Below are positions 16,183 through 25,056 of a DNA stretch of 37,748 nt, piece after piece. Both the position numbers and the translations under genes were made by a program. Below the pieces are notes generated by a model. That model saw only the letters and a program-made list of their open reading frames with translations. It was not told the DNA's origin and did no database searches. The stretch lies in NCBI GenBank assembly GCA_947446025.1, contig CANFEY010000047.1, forward strand, positions 1 through 37,748. Direction: 5' to 3'. This DNA is from Bryobacterales bacterium (GTDB taxonomy: Bacteria; Acidobacteriota; Terriglobia; Bryobacterales; Bryobacteraceae). Every line of letters starts with the position of its first letter. The first letter of the stretch is position 1.

Positions 16183-18650
16183 ACTTCGACCGCTCCTGGG
16201 TACTCTTCCTCTCTTGGATTCCGTTGGCGTGGGCCGTCTACGAAATGCGCCGCACCAGCCGCCGCATCGGCCTTGCTTTGAGGGCGCTTTCCTTCGTTGC
16301 CGTCATCGTCGCCCTGGCTGAGCCGCACATCACCCTGCCCGAATCAAAGCTCGCCGTCGCCGTGCTGGTCGATACCTCCGCCAGCGCCACCGCAACGGAC
16401 CTGGAGCGCGCCAACACGCTGGCCCGCAACCTCACCAGTGCGCGCGGCAGCAATTCGCTCACCGTCATTCCCTTCGCCCGCACCACGCGCCCCGTCGATG
16501 CCGCGGAGGCCACCGCGCTTCGCACGGCCACCGGAGACACCGGCAAAGCCACCAACCTCGAAGCCGCCGTCCGGGAAGCCATCGCCACGCTGCCCGCTGG
16601 CAGAATCCCACGCCTCGCGCTCATCTCAGACGGCAAGGAAAATCAAGGCAGCCTCGCCCGAGCCGCCTGGCAAGCCCGCGAACTCGGCATCCCCATTGAC
16701 ACCTTCGCCCTCGCCGGCCGCACCAAGCCCGCCATCCATCTCGATTCGGTCAACATCCCCGCGCTCGCCTTCACCGGCGAACAGTTCCCCATTGACGCCG
16801 TGGTCTCCGCCCCCTCGCCCGGCCCGGCGGAAATCGAACTCGCCGCCGAAGGCCAATCGCTCGGCAAGACTAACGTGGCTCTGGTCGCTGGACAAAACCC
16901 CATCCGCCTGCACACCAGCCTCAACACGCCCGGAGCGCTGGAACTCACCATGACCATCCGCCCCGCGGGCTCCACCGAAATCCGCTTCGATCAAACCGTG
17001 ACGTTGCGCAAACCCAAGGTCCTCTACTTCTCCGGCGACCTGGCTGAAGATGATACGCACATCCTCAGCGTCCTCACCGGCGCGCAGTGCGACGTGAAAA
17101 CCGCCGGCAATCTTGTCAACATCGAACTCTCTGATTACCAGCTTGTGATCTTCAACAACTGGGACCTCGAGTCCATGACCGACGCCTCGAAATCCGACGT
17201 GGAAAAGTACGTCCGCAATGGCGGCGGCCTGCTGATCATCGGCGGTGAGCGCAACGTCTACGACGAGACCAAGGCCAAAATCGAAGACGCGTTGGAGCGC
17301 ACGCTGCCCGCCAAGCTAGCCCCGCCCCGTTCTCCCGAAGGCACCGCCATCACGCTCATCATCGACAAGAGTTCGTCCATGGAAGGCCGCAAAATGGAAA
17401 TCGCGCGGCTGGCAGCCATCGGAGCCGTGAACAACGTGCGCCCCATTGACCAAGTGGGCGTGCTCGCCTTCGACAACACCTGGGAATGGGCCGTGAACAC
17501 CCGCAAGGCCGAGGACAAATCCTTCATCAACCGCATCATCGCCGGCATCCGCCCCGACGGCGGCACGCAGATCGCACCCGCGCTCGCCGAGGCCTACGCC
17601 AAGATGCGCCCTGTGCAGGCCGCGTCGCGCCACATCGTTCTACTCACCGACGGTATCTCGGAAGAAGGCAACAGCTTCGTCACCGCAAACTCCGCCAAGA
17701 GTGAGAAGATCACCATCTCCACCGTCGGCATCGGTCAAGACGTGAACAAGGCATACCTGGAAAAGGTCGCGACCACGGCCGGAGGCAAGTCCTACTTTGT
17801 GATCGACCTCAGCCAACTGGAGCAGATTCTTGTGAAGGACGTGCTGGAACACACCGGCACCACCACCAACGAAACTCCCCTCGCGCCGGAGGTCATCAAA
17901 AAGGTTGAAATCCTCAGCGATGTCGGCATTGAAACCGCGCCGCTGCTCAGAGGCTACGTCCGCTTCATCGCCAAGCCGTCGGCGGAAACCATCCTCAAGA
18001 TCGACCGCGAAGACCCGCTGCTCTCGCGCTGGCAGTACGGCCTGGGCCGAGCTGCCGTGTTCGCGTCCGACGCCAAGTCCCGCTGGGCCACGGATTGGAT
18101 CACCTGGAAAGGCTTCGACAAATTCTGGACCAACGTCGCTCGCGACCTGCTACCCCACACCCCAGACGGCGAGGCGAGCTTGGAATACGACAGCGCCAAC
18201 GGAGAGCTGGTCGCCAACTACCGCCTGGGCCGCGGCGTCAGCGAGCCCTCCGCCGTCCCCGCCATCTACGCCTTCGGTCCCGGCGGCTTCCAGCAGCCCA
18301 TGCCTGTGAAGAAGACAGCATCCGGCACTTACGAAGGCCGCCTAAAGATCGGCGCGCGCGAGGGCATGTTCCGCGTGTTGCCCGCCAAGGAATCCCGAGC
18401 CTTCCCCGAAGCCGGCCTCTATCGCCCCGAAGCCGAGCTGAACGAATACGGCAACAACGAAGCCCTGCTCAAGCAGGTAGCCGAATACACCGGCGGCCGC
18501 TTCAACCCCGAGCCCAGCGCCGTCTTCACCGCCATTGGAAAAACCATCCCATCCACGCTAACCCTGTGGCCCGCGTTCCTGGGCCTAGCGGTGCTCCTCA
18601 GCCTAGCCGAGCTAGTCCTGCGCAAATGGAAGGGCCTGTTCACTTCTTAA
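16179..18650 (+). CDS. Membrane protein with two VWA domains and a glutamine-amidotransferase-like middle
   Basis: 823 aa. Two N-terminal hydrophobic segments (7-21 and 31-47) precede a first VWA domain with D65-T-S-A-S. A beta-sandwich follows, then a class-I-amidotransferase-like segment (about 285-375, QLVIFNNWDLESM and GGGLLIIGGERNVYDE) without an obvious catalytic Cys. A second VWA domain has D396-K-S-S-S-M and IVLLTDGISEEG. A C-terminal membrane segment (LTLWPAFLGLAVLLSLAELVL) closes the protein. The architecture matches VWA proteins at the end of MoxR operons, with the large middle presumably in the periplasm. It is coupled to the preceding gene by ATGA. Its last 11 bp overlap a convergent gene. 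Confidence 0.88.
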   Translation: MNFDRSWVLFLSWIPLAWAVYEMRRTSRRIGLALRALSFVAVIVALAEPHITLPESKLAVAVLVDTSASATATDLERANTLARNLTSARGSNSLTVIPFARTTRPVDAAEATALRTATGDTGKATNLEAAVREAIATLPAGRIPRLALISDGKENQGSLARAAWQARELGIPIDTFALAGRTKPAIHLDSVNIPALAFTGEQFPIDAVVSAPSPGPAEIELAAEGQSLGKTNVALVAGQNPIRLHTSLNTPGALELTMTIRPAGSTEIRFDQTVTLRKPKVLYFSGDLAEDDTHILSVLTGAQCDVKTAGNLVNIELSDYQLVIFNNWDLESMTDASKSDVEKYVRNGGGLLIIGGERNVYDETKAKIEDALERTLPAKLAPPRSPEGTAITLIIDKSSSMEGRKMEIARLAAIGAVNNVRPIDQVGVLAFDNTWEWAVNTRKAEDKSFINRIIAGIRPDGGTQIAPALAEAYAKMRPVQAASRHIVLLTDGISEEGNSFVTANSAKSEKITISTVGIGQDVNKAYLEKVATTAGGKSYFVIDLSQLEQILVKDVLEHTGTTTNETPLAPEVIKKVEILSDVGIETAPLLRGYVRFIAKPSAETILKIDREDPLLSRWQYGLGRAAVFASDAKSRWATDWITWKGFDKFWTNVARDLLPHTPDGEASLEYDSANGELVANYRLGRGVSEPSAVPAIYAFGPGGFQQPMPVKKTASGTYEGRLKIGAREGMFRVLPAKESRAFPEAGLYRPEAELNEYGNNEALLKQVAEYTGGRFNPEPSAVFTAIGKTIPSTLTLWPAFLGLAVLLSLAELVLRKWKGLFTS

Positions 18651-19404
18651 CCGCGAACGCAAAGCCTGTCCACGTTTCATCCACCGAACAAACCTTGTAG
18701 TCCACCAGCCCCACCTTGATCGCCGCCTCGCGCACCGTAAACTGCGTAATCCCCACCCCTGCCTTGCCCTTCTGCTGCTTCGGATACACCACCCACAGCT
18801 TCGACTTCGCCGCGACTTTCTTCATTTCGCGCAGTCGCGCCAGATACGTGTCAGGGTCCGTCACAAACCAAACCGTCACCGGCGCAATCTCCTCCGGCGC
18901 TTCATCGAGCACCGCCCCCTCCGGCAACGCCCCCAGCACCTTCGCATACCCCCGAGGCGCGTCGTACACGCCCACGCGCGATCCAGGCTTCACGCCCATC
19001 TTCAGCGCCGCACTCCGGCTGCTCGCCATCAGGCGCTCCGGCTGCACCGGATTGGCCACCGCTTTCGCCCGCTTCAACGCCGCGAGCAAATCCTTTCGCA
19101 CCACGTACTCCGCATCCGGAATCGCCGCGCGCACCGCGTCCACTCTCTCTGCTGCACAGTCAACGAAGACAATCGGGAGCTGCTTCAGCGACGTCTGCCG
19201 CAGCTCCGCCGCCCAGTATTTTCCCTGCGAAGGCAGGCGCGAAAGGTCCACCACCGCGGCGTGCGCGTCCAACTTCTTCAGTTCGGAAACGCGAATCGGC
19301 CGCTGCGCATTACCATAGTGGACCTCATATCCAGCCCGCTCCAGCAACTCAATCAAAGGCCGGGCCTCCTCCACTTTCCAATGCACCAGCCCCACGCGTT
19401 TCAC
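18640..19404 (-). CDS. Pseudo-receiver plus DUF3052-like protein
   Basis: 254 aa with a GTG start that overlaps the trpD stop as GTGA. Residues 1-115 resemble a response-regulator receiver fold (KRVGLVHWKVEEARPLIELL, AHAAVVDLSRLP, LPIVFVDC). The acidic pair after strand 1 is missing (H-W-K instead of D-D), so it is probably not phosphorylated in the usual way. Residues about 130-254 resemble DUF3052: LKMGVKPGSRVGVYDAPRGY, VWFVTDPDTYLARLREM, LWVVYPKQQKGKAGVGITQF and VDETWTGFAFAVKK. No transmembrane segment or DNA-binding domain is seen. Function unknown. Coupling to trpD may be transcriptional convenience only. Confidence 0.75.
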   Translation of the reverse strand: MKRVGLVHWKVEEARPLIELLERAGYEVHYGNAQRPIRVSELKKLDAHAAVVDLSRLPSQGKYWAAELRQTSLKQLPIVFVDCAAERVDAVRAAIPDAEYVVRKDLLAALKRAKAVANPVQPERLMASSRSAALKMGVKPGSRVGVYDAPRGYAKVLGALPEGAVLDEAPEEIAPVTVWFVTDPDTYLARLREMKKVAAKSKLWVVYPKQQKGKAGVGITQFTVREAAIKVGLVDYKVCSVDETWTGFAFAVKK

Positions 19405-20399
19405 TGCAGCAACGCCTCCAGCTTAGCCCTCGCGTTTCCGTAATCGATGGACGCCTCCGCCATCGCCACACCCGCGCGCAGATCCTCCGCAAGGCCCGAC
19501 GCGAGCAACCCAGCCGCTGCATTCGCGATCACGATGTCCCGGCGCGGGCCGGATTCGCCATCCAAAATGGAGCGCACCAGCTTCGCGTTATGCGCCGCGT
19601 CGCCTCCCAGCAGCTCGCTCATCTCCGCCTGCGGCACGCCGAAGTCCGCGGGCTCCCACACGCGCCGCGTGATGGCATCGCCCGCCACTTCGAACACGTC
19701 CGTCGGCCCCGTCGTCGAAACCTCATCCAGCCCGCCGTGCCCATGCACCACGAACACTCGCTCGGTCCCAAGCATCCGCAACGCCTCCGCCATCAACTCC
19801 GCCGCGGCCACCGTCGGCGCGCCGATCACAGCCCTCCGCGCTCCCGCGGGATTCGCCAACGGACCCAGCAGGTTGAACACGGTCCGCATCTTCAACTCCC
19901 GCCGCACCGGTTGCACGTGCTTCACCGACGGATGAAACGCCGGCGCAAACAGGAACCCGATGCCCACCTCGCGGATCAGCCGAGCAGCGTCTTCCGCCGT
20001 CGCCGTGACGTTGACGCCCAGCGCCTCCAGCACATCCGCCGCCCCCGTCGCGCTCGAGATCGCGCGATTGCCATGCTTCGCCACATGCGCCCCCGCTCCC
20101 GCCATCACGAACGCTGCAGTCGTCGAGATGTTGAACGTCCCCGACCCATCGCCGCCCGTGCCGCAAATGTCGACCACATCGGTGCCCGCGTCCACGCGAA
20201 TCATGCGCTCCCGCATGCCCCGAGCCAAACCCGCAAGCTCCGCCGCGGTCTCGCCTTTCATCTTCAAAGCAGTCAAGAAGGCCGCGATCTCAACCGCCGT
20301 CGCTTCGCCGTCAAGCAAAACCCACATCGAGGAGCACGCCTGCTGCTCCGACAGATCGCCGCGGGCAGCAACTTGGTGCAGATAGGGTAAAAGGGACAT
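19401..20399 (-). CDS. trpD: Anthranilate phosphoribosyltransferase
   Basis: 332 aa, family length. It joins PRPP to anthranilate in tryptophan synthesis. Visible are the PRPP-binding DICGTGGDGSGTFNISTTAA, the following KHGNRAISSATGAADVLEALG, FLFAPAFHPSVKHV, RTVFNLLGPLANPAG and the C-terminal SIDYGNARAKLEALL. No other trp gene is in the window, so trpD is outside a trp operon here. MSLLPYLHQ is chosen as start: GGTGAG precedes it by 4 nt. An in-frame ATG at 20411 with AGGA four nt upstream is equally possible and adds four residues. It is divergent from sucC across about 40 bp. Confidence 0.95.
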   Translation of the reverse strand: MSLLPYLHQVAARGDLSEQQACSSMWVLLDGEATAVEIAAFLTALKMKGETAAELAGLARGMRERMIRVDAGTDVVDICGTGGDGSGTFNISTTAAFVMAGAGAHVAKHGNRAISSATGAADVLEALGVNVTATAEDAARLIREVGIGFLFAPAFHPSVKHVQPVRRELKMRTVFNLLGPLANPAGARRAVIGAPTVAAAELMAEALRMLGTERVFVVHGHGGLDEVSTTGPTDVFEVAGDAITRRVWEPADFGVPQAEMSELLGGDAAHNAKLVRSILDGESGPRRDIVIANAAAGLLASGLAEDLRAGVAMAEASIDYGNARAKLEALLQ

Positions 20400-20440
20400 T
20401 GGACTCACCATGTTATCCTGAAGATTCCCCCAAACCCAAC

Positions 20441-21604
20441 ATGAAGATCCATGAATATCAAGCCAAGGCACTCTTGGCACGCCACGGCGTACCCGTGCCG
20501 CGCGGAGAGATGGTCACCTCCGTTGCCGATGCAGAAAAGGCCGCCGCGAAGCTCGGAGGAAGCGTTGTCGTCAAAGCGCAGATCCACGCCGGCGGACGCG
20601 GAAAGGGCGGCGGCGTCAAAGTCGCCAAAGACGCCAAGGAAGTGACGCAGTTCTCCACAGAGATCCTCGGCATGACGCTCGTCACCCATCAAACCGGGCC
20701 GGAAGGCCGCCTGGTGCAGCGCCTGCTCATCGAAGAGACGCTGCCGATTGAGCGCGAACTCTATTTGGGGATCGTACTGGACCGCGCGTCCGGCAAGAAC
20801 GTCTTCATGGCGTCGGCCGACGGCGGCATGGATATTGAAGAGGTCGCGCACAATACTCCTGAGCGCATCCTCAAGGAAGCCATCGAACCCGGCGTTGGCC
20901 TAAGCCCGTTCCAGGCGCGCAAGCTGGCATTCGGCATCGGCATCCCCGCGGGCTCGATCAACGCGGCAGCGAAGACGATGATGGCGCTGGCCGAGGCGAA
21001 CGAGAAACTCGACCTGACGCTGGCCGAGATCAATCCATTCATCCTGACCAAGGACGGCGGCGTGTTCGCGCTCGACTGCAAGATGAACATCGACGACAAC
21101 GCGATGTTCCGCCACAAGGATTTGGTCGAACTGCGTGATTTGAACGAAGAAGATCCGCTGGAAGTGGAAGCATCGAAGTTCGGCTTGAACTACATCAAGC
21201 TCGACGGCACGGTGGCCTGCATGGTGAACGGCGCTGGCTTGGCCATGGCGACTATGGACATCGTCAAGTACTCCGGCGGCAGTCCGGCAAACTTCCTCGA
21301 CGTAGGCGGCGGCGCGAATGCGGAGCAGATCCGCAACGCCTTCCGCATCCTGCTCTCCGACAAGGCAGTCAAGGCCATCCTCATCAACGTGTTCGGCGGC
21401 ATCCTGCGCTGCGATACGCTGGCGACGGGCGTGGTGGCGGCGGCTCGCGAATTGAATGTGAAGCTTCCGATTGTGGTTCGCATGGAGGGCACAAACTTCG
21501 AGCAAGGGCAGCAGATCCTGCTGGATTCTGGCTTGAACTTCACGATTGCGAACGGCATGAAAGACGCGGCGGACAAAGTAGTGGCATTGGCGGTGGTGAA
21601 CTAA
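20441..21604 (+). CDS. sucC: Succinyl-CoA ligase (ADP/GDP-forming), beta subunit
   Basis: 387 aa, family length. It forms the nucleotide-binding half of the TCA enzyme that makes succinate and ATP or GTP from succinyl-CoA. The ATP-grasp N-terminus is [20 protein letters not shown]. Also seen are [26 protein letters not shown]-type [44 protein letters not shown] and [11 protein letters not shown]. The frame is open for 14 codons upstream, but homology begins at MKIHEY. SucD follows after one base, so the two are one operon. I cannot decide between ADP and GDP preference from sequence. Confidence 0.97.
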   Translation: MKIHEYQAKALLARHGVPVPRGEMVTSVADAEKAAAKLGGSVVVKAQIHAGGRGKGGGVKVAKDAKEVTQFSTEILGMTLVTHQTGPEGRLVQRLLIEETLPIERELYLGIVLDRASGKNVFMASADGGMDIEEVAHNTPERILKEAIEPGVGLSPFQARKLAFGIGIPAGSINAAAKTMMALAEANEKLDLTLAEINPFILTKDGGVFALDCKMNIDDNAMFRHKDLVELRDLNEEDPLEVEASKFGLNYIKLDGTVACMVNGAGLAMATMDIVKYSGGSPANFLDVGGGANAEQIRNAFRILLSDKAVKAILINVFGGILRCDTLATGVVAAARELNVKLPIVVRMEGTNFEQGQQILLDSGLNFTIANGMKDAADKVVALAVVN

Positions 21605-21605
21605 G

Positions 21606-22475
21606 ATGAGCGTACTTGTAAACGAAACTACCCGCCTGCTGGTGCAAGGCTTCACCGGCAAGGAAGGCACCTTCCACGCCGAGCAAGCGATTGCTTACGG
21701 CACCAAAGTGGTCGGCGGCATTACGCCCGGTAAGGGCGGACAGAAACATCTCGATCGGCCTGTGTTCGACACCGTTGCGGCGGGTGTAAATGACACCGGC
21801 GCAAACGCGAGCGTGATCTTCGTGCCCCCGCCCTTCGCGGCCGACGCCATCATGGAAGCCGCCGACGCTGGCATCGAACTCGTCATCTGCATCACCGAGG
21901 GCATCCCCCAAGGCGACATGATCCGCGTGTGGCAGTATCTCAAGGATCACCCGAAGACGCGCCTGGTCGGCCCCAACTGCCCCGGCGTGATCTCTCCGGG
22001 CAAGTGCAAGATCGGCATCATGCCCGGTCACATTCATTTGCAAGGACACGTGGGCGTGGTTTCGCGCTCCGGCACTTTGACTTATGAGGCGGTGGGACAA
22101 CTCACCGCGCTCGGCATCGGGCAATCGACGTGCATCGGCATCGGCGGCGACCCGATCATCGGCACCAACTTTACCGACGCGATCAAGCTGTTCAACGAAG
22201 ACCCCGATACGCACGCTATCGTGATGATCGGCGAAATCGGCGGCAACGCCGAAGAGACCGCGGCCGCCTACATCAAGGCCAACGTGAAGAAACCGGTGGT
22301 CGGTTTCATCGCCGGCCAGACGGCTCCTCCGGGACGCCGCATGGGCCACGCCGGAGCCATCATCTCCGGCGGCAGCGGCAAAGCCGAAGACAAAATCGCC
22401 GCGATGAAGGCCGCGGGCATCGACGTATGCCCCACGCCCGCCGACATCGGCGCGCGCATCAAGACCAAACTTTGA
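21606..22475 (+). CDS. sucD: Succinyl-CoA ligase, alpha subunit
   Basis: 289 aa, family length. It binds CoA and carries the phospho-histidine, H248 in [13 protein letters not shown]. Also present are [18 protein letters not shown], the CoA-site region GGKGGQ-like [46 protein letters not shown] and [19 protein letters not shown]. It starts one base after the sucC stop. Ndk begins 21 bp downstream on the same strand, so nucleotide phosphates made by SucCD could be balanced by Ndk from one transcript. Confidence 0.97.
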   Translation: MSVLVNETTRLLVQGFTGKEGTFHAEQAIAYGTKVVGGITPGKGGQKHLDRPVFDTVAAGVNDTGANASVIFVPPPFAADAIMEAADAGIELVICITEGIPQGDMIRVWQYLKDHPKTRLVGPNCPGVISPGKCKIGIMPGHIHLQGHVGVVSRSGTLTYEAVGQLTALGIGQSTCIGIGGDPIIGTNFTDAIKLFNEDPDTHAIVMIGEIGGNAEETAAAYIKANVKKPVVGFIAGQTAPPGRRMGHAGAIISGGSGKAEDKIAAMKAAGIDVCPTPADIGARIKTKL

Positions 22476-22496
22476 GGAATCACTTTTAAACAAACC

Positions 22497-22910
22497 ATGG
22501 AACGCACATTCGCAATTATCAAGCCAGACGCCGTAGCGGCAAACCAGACCGGAGCCATCCTCGCGATGGTTCAGAAAGCGGGCTTCCGCATCGCCGGCAT
22601 GAAGATGAAACGCATGAGCCAGTTGGAGGCGGAGACCTTCTACGGCGTGCATAGCGCCCGTCCCTTTTTCGGGAGCTTAGTTAAGTTCATGACCGAAGGC
22701 CCCGTCGTTGTGATGGTGCTGGAAGCCGAAGACGCCATCACGAAGTGGCGCGACACGATGGGCGCTACCAACCCGGCCAACGCGGCTGAGGGGACGATTC
22801 GTAAAACGTTCGCGACGAGCATCGAGCGCAACTGCGCGCACGGCTCGGACGCCCCGGAAACGGCCGCGGTGGAGATTCCCTTCTTCTTCGCCGGGACTGA
22901 ACTACTGTAA
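22497..22910 (+). CDS. ndk: Nucleoside diphosphate kinase
   Basis: 137 aa, the usual size. It transfers gamma-phosphate between nucleoside triphosphates and diphosphates via a phospho-histidine. [21 protein letters not shown] is replaced after position 1 by nothing unusual; the active-site motif NCAHGSD places the histidine at H115. [20 protein letters not shown] and the R-D-T-M-G-A-T-N-P stretch are typical. It lies 21 bp after sucD with no own promoter that I can see, and is followed by a possible terminator at 22951-22980. Confident call. Confidence 0.97.
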   Translation: MERTFAIIKPDAVAANQTGAILAMVQKAGFRIAGMKMKRMSQLEAETFYGVHSARPFFGSLVKFMTEGPVVVMVLEAEDAITKWRDTMGATNPANAAEGTIRKTFATSIERNCAHGSDAPETAAVEIPFFFAGTELL

Positions 22911-22950
22911 GAAACACGTCTCACGCAAAGTTCGCCAAGTTTCGCAAAGG

Positions 22951-22980
22951 AACGCCTCTGGTCGAAGGATCGGGGGCGTT
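22951..22980 (+). terminator. Possible intrinsic terminator after sucCD-ndk
   Basis: AACGCC (22951-22956) can pair with GGCGTT (22975-22980) across an 18-nt loop, followed by TT, then TTCCATTTTC. The stem is short and the T-run interrupted. The 30 nt before it contain three CGCAAAG/CGCCAAG-like units, of a kind often seen between genes. Confidence 0.4.
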
Positions 22981-23093
22981 TTCCATTTTCTTGCCTTCGT
23001 CTCATCTTTCTGAAGCCTTCTCAGGCAAGAAGTCGCACGGGCGGGAGTTGTTTGTGGACGTTCAGGGCGGTAAGTGGTGGAGGGGAAAAGCTT

Positions 23094-23923
23094 TCAGTTG
23101 TCAGAAGGCGTGAGACTAACTCCCTCGACGATCGCATAGGGGAACGCAAGCTTCTTGCGGACCAATTCCAAGCCCAATTGCTCTCGCAATGCCGTTGATA
23201 GGCTTGGTGCTGGAGGCAGCCCGGAAGCTGAGACTCCTGGCCATTCCATGGCATGTTCCAAGAAGAAATCATACTTCCCGGTAAGACCGGTTTGATCCAC
23301 GACTGGTTCGTTGTCGGGATTCCAAGTGCGTGCGATCGAAGCCAATTCAGAGATGGGCTGCTGCCGAGCTGTCATTCGGACCAAGATATAGCCGCTGCTG
23401 TCCCTATTGTTGACCGTCATCAGACTTGGGGCTCCCGGAGGGAGTGCGGGAAAGCCAGCGGGGGTCTCTGGTGGAGTGGAACTCCCGGACGCTTTTAGCT
23501 TAAGTCCTGACTTTGCGACCACCAAGGCGTAGCCGGTAAACTCCTTCGACTCGATTCGCAATTTCAAGCGGAAGCGGTCCGCCAAAAAGCGTTGAAGCAT
23601 CGCACGGAATTGTGGCTTGGTCGCTCCGGCCGGTACGTTGACGGCGACGTCATATTCCTCTTTTTCCAAAGGGATTTTGCTGGAGATCTGAAGTCCTCGA
23701 TGTCATACGCTTCCATGATCAGGTTGAGAAGGGTTGCTCGGTTAGCGACATAGCGAGTCGGATTCCGGCTCCCCGGACCACCTCCGAAGTCGGAGATGCT
23801 GCCAGGTCCTGAGGGCTTAACGGAGGCAACCTCGAAATCAACTTGTTCCACCTGAGACCACGCGCTGAATGCCGTTAGCCCTGTGAGGAGCAGGAGATTT
23901 CGACTTTTTGCCTTTGCACTCAT
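23094..23923 (-). pseudogene. TIGR03435-type acidobacterial protein, broken by a frameshift
   Basis: The N-terminal part starts at ATG 23923: MSAKAKSRNLLLLTGL, a signal peptide ending near AWSQ, then VDFEVASVKPSGPGSI, GGPGSRNPTRYVANRATL and LIMEAYDIEDF. Near 23690 the coding signal moves one frame. The C-terminal part reads ISSKIPLEKEEYDVAVNVP, AGATKPQFRAMLQRFLADRF, RLKLRIESKEFTGYALVVA and VVDQTGLTGKYDFFLEHA up to the stop at 23094. These are the standard TIGR03435 blocks in the correct order, together about 277 residues. Adding one base in the TTCAG at the junction (TTCCAG) would restore a continuous reading. Either the gene is inactive or the base is a sequencing error. The family has no known function and often occurs in many copies in soil Acidobacteria. 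Confidence 0.8.
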
Positions 23924-24010
23924 CGTTGAGGGCCGCTGGGCACATTTGCGCATTCACCATATCACGACGGGCGCGACCAACCGGCCAACGCCTGTGCGTG
24001 AAAAAACACG

Positions 24011-24049
24011 AAGGGCGCGGGGCAGAGATATCCTGCACGCCGCGCCCTT
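24011..24049 (-). terminator. Intrinsic terminator of the DksA/TraR-like gene
   Basis: AAGGGCGCGG (24011-24020) pairs perfectly with CCGCGCCCTT (24040-24049). A second stem GCAG/CTGC forms inside the loop. Read on the minus strand it is followed by CGTG and six T. It lies 18 bp beyond the stop of the zinc-finger gene. Confidence 0.8.
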
Positions 24050-24066
24050 TGTGTTGATGGTGTGAA

Positions 24067-24450
24067 TTACGCCGCGGTTACAAGCAGGTCGTCGAACTGC
24101 TCTTCGCCGTTGGCCTTGTTCTGGTCGGCGAGTTCCTGGCACTGGATGCAGTAAGCGGTCCACGGCACGGCCGCCAGACGCTTGGGCGAGATTTCTTCCT
24201 CGCAGTGCATGCAGGTGCCGAAGCTGCCGTCGCCGATGCGGCGCAGCGCGCCACGCACGTTGCGCAGCAAGTTGGATTCGCGATCCAAATTGCGGATGGC
24301 GAGCTCGCGCTCAGCGGCGTGCTGCACTTCGTCCAACGCGTCCGGGCTCTTCTCGATGGCGATTCCCTCACGATTGCTGACGAAGTGGATCAACTCGCGC
24401 TGCTTTGTCTCCAAGGTATTCCTGAATTTGGTCAACTCTGTTTTTGTCAT
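24067..24450 (-). CDS. DksA/TraR C4 zinc-finger family protein
   Basis: 127 aa. An N-terminal helical, charged half (MTKTELTKFRNTLETKQREL, then AAERELAIRNLDRE) precedes a C4 zinc finger: CMHC (about 85-88) and CIQC (about 106-109), with the GSFGTCMHCEEEISPKRLAA signature. Family members bind in the RNA polymerase secondary channel and change promoter responses to ppGpp. The tip acidic motif of E. coli DksA (DxxDxA) is not obvious; DALDEVQHAAER is the nearest candidate, so true DksA activity is uncertain. A TTG at 24471 is in frame but ATG 24450 fits the family start. It is monocistronic with a strong terminator. Confidence 0.88.
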   Translation of the reverse strand: MTKTELTKFRNTLETKQRELIHFVSNREGIAIEKSPDALDEVQHAAERELAIRNLDRESNLLRNVRGALRRIGDGSFGTCMHCEEEISPKRLAAVPWTAYCIQCQELADQNKANGEEQFDDLLVTAA

Positions 24451-25056
24451 TGTCTGTCTCTCTCTGTCCAATTTTTTGCTGTCTTTTGCCTACTGTCGAT
24501 ATCTGCTGGCTACGAGTTTAGACGCAGCCGAAACTAAAAAGGTTCAAGCTTTCGCGTACAACTTTTTCCTGCGCTGCTTTTCCACAAGCTACTTTGGGAA
24601 GCTTCACTCGAGCCGGACACGGGTCCGGCGGGCGGAGGAGGACTGTATCGCGAACGGTGGGTTACGATCCGCGCTCCCGGCAACATTGCCGCAGCGACTT
24701 GCTCTTAGCAAGACATTGGATCGGGCCAAAACCCACTCCACTCTGATATCAAAGAACTCTACCATACGGACGGGAGAAATGCAAGCAATTTTAGTGCCAC
24801 TTCTTTTCGCTGCCCTCCGACAGGCTCCCTGGCCCGCCATTGAGCTTACTAATCGGTGCCCTCTGCCACAAACATTACGCCCGCCCCCAAAAAACTTCGG
24901 CCCCACTCCGGTAACTTCTTCCGGCCATTCATTCCCTGGCGTGCAGGCCCTCTGGCGTATACTGTGGGAATCACGCCGCATAATTCTCATACGAACTCCA
25001 CCAACGAGTTGGATTTTACCACCGCCCGTCAAGTAGCGACATCGCCTGTCAATGGT
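24451..25056. other. Gene-poor interval between the zinc-finger gene and the GT39-like gene
   Basis: About 600 bp with lower GC than its surroundings. The part next to 24450 should hold the zinc-finger gene promoter; on the minus strand TTGTAC, 17 bp and TTTAGT near 24530-24560 are a weak candidate. A TATACT at 24958-24963 may be the -10 for the GT39-like gene. An 85-codon ORF at 24779-25036 has an SD-like GGGAGA but an implausible Pro-rich composition. I see no RNA gene. Confidence 0.5.

Noticed and set aside
21540-22652. 370-codon minus-strand ORF antisense to sucD and ndk
   Set aside because: The opposite strand carries unmistakable SucD and Ndk. The minus frame has His/Asp/Ala-rich shadow composition.
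24779-25036. 85-codon plus-strand ORF with an SD-like GGGAGA and a hydrophobic start
   Set aside because: It is Pro-rich with no recognisable fold and runs across the likely promoter of the GT39-like gene.
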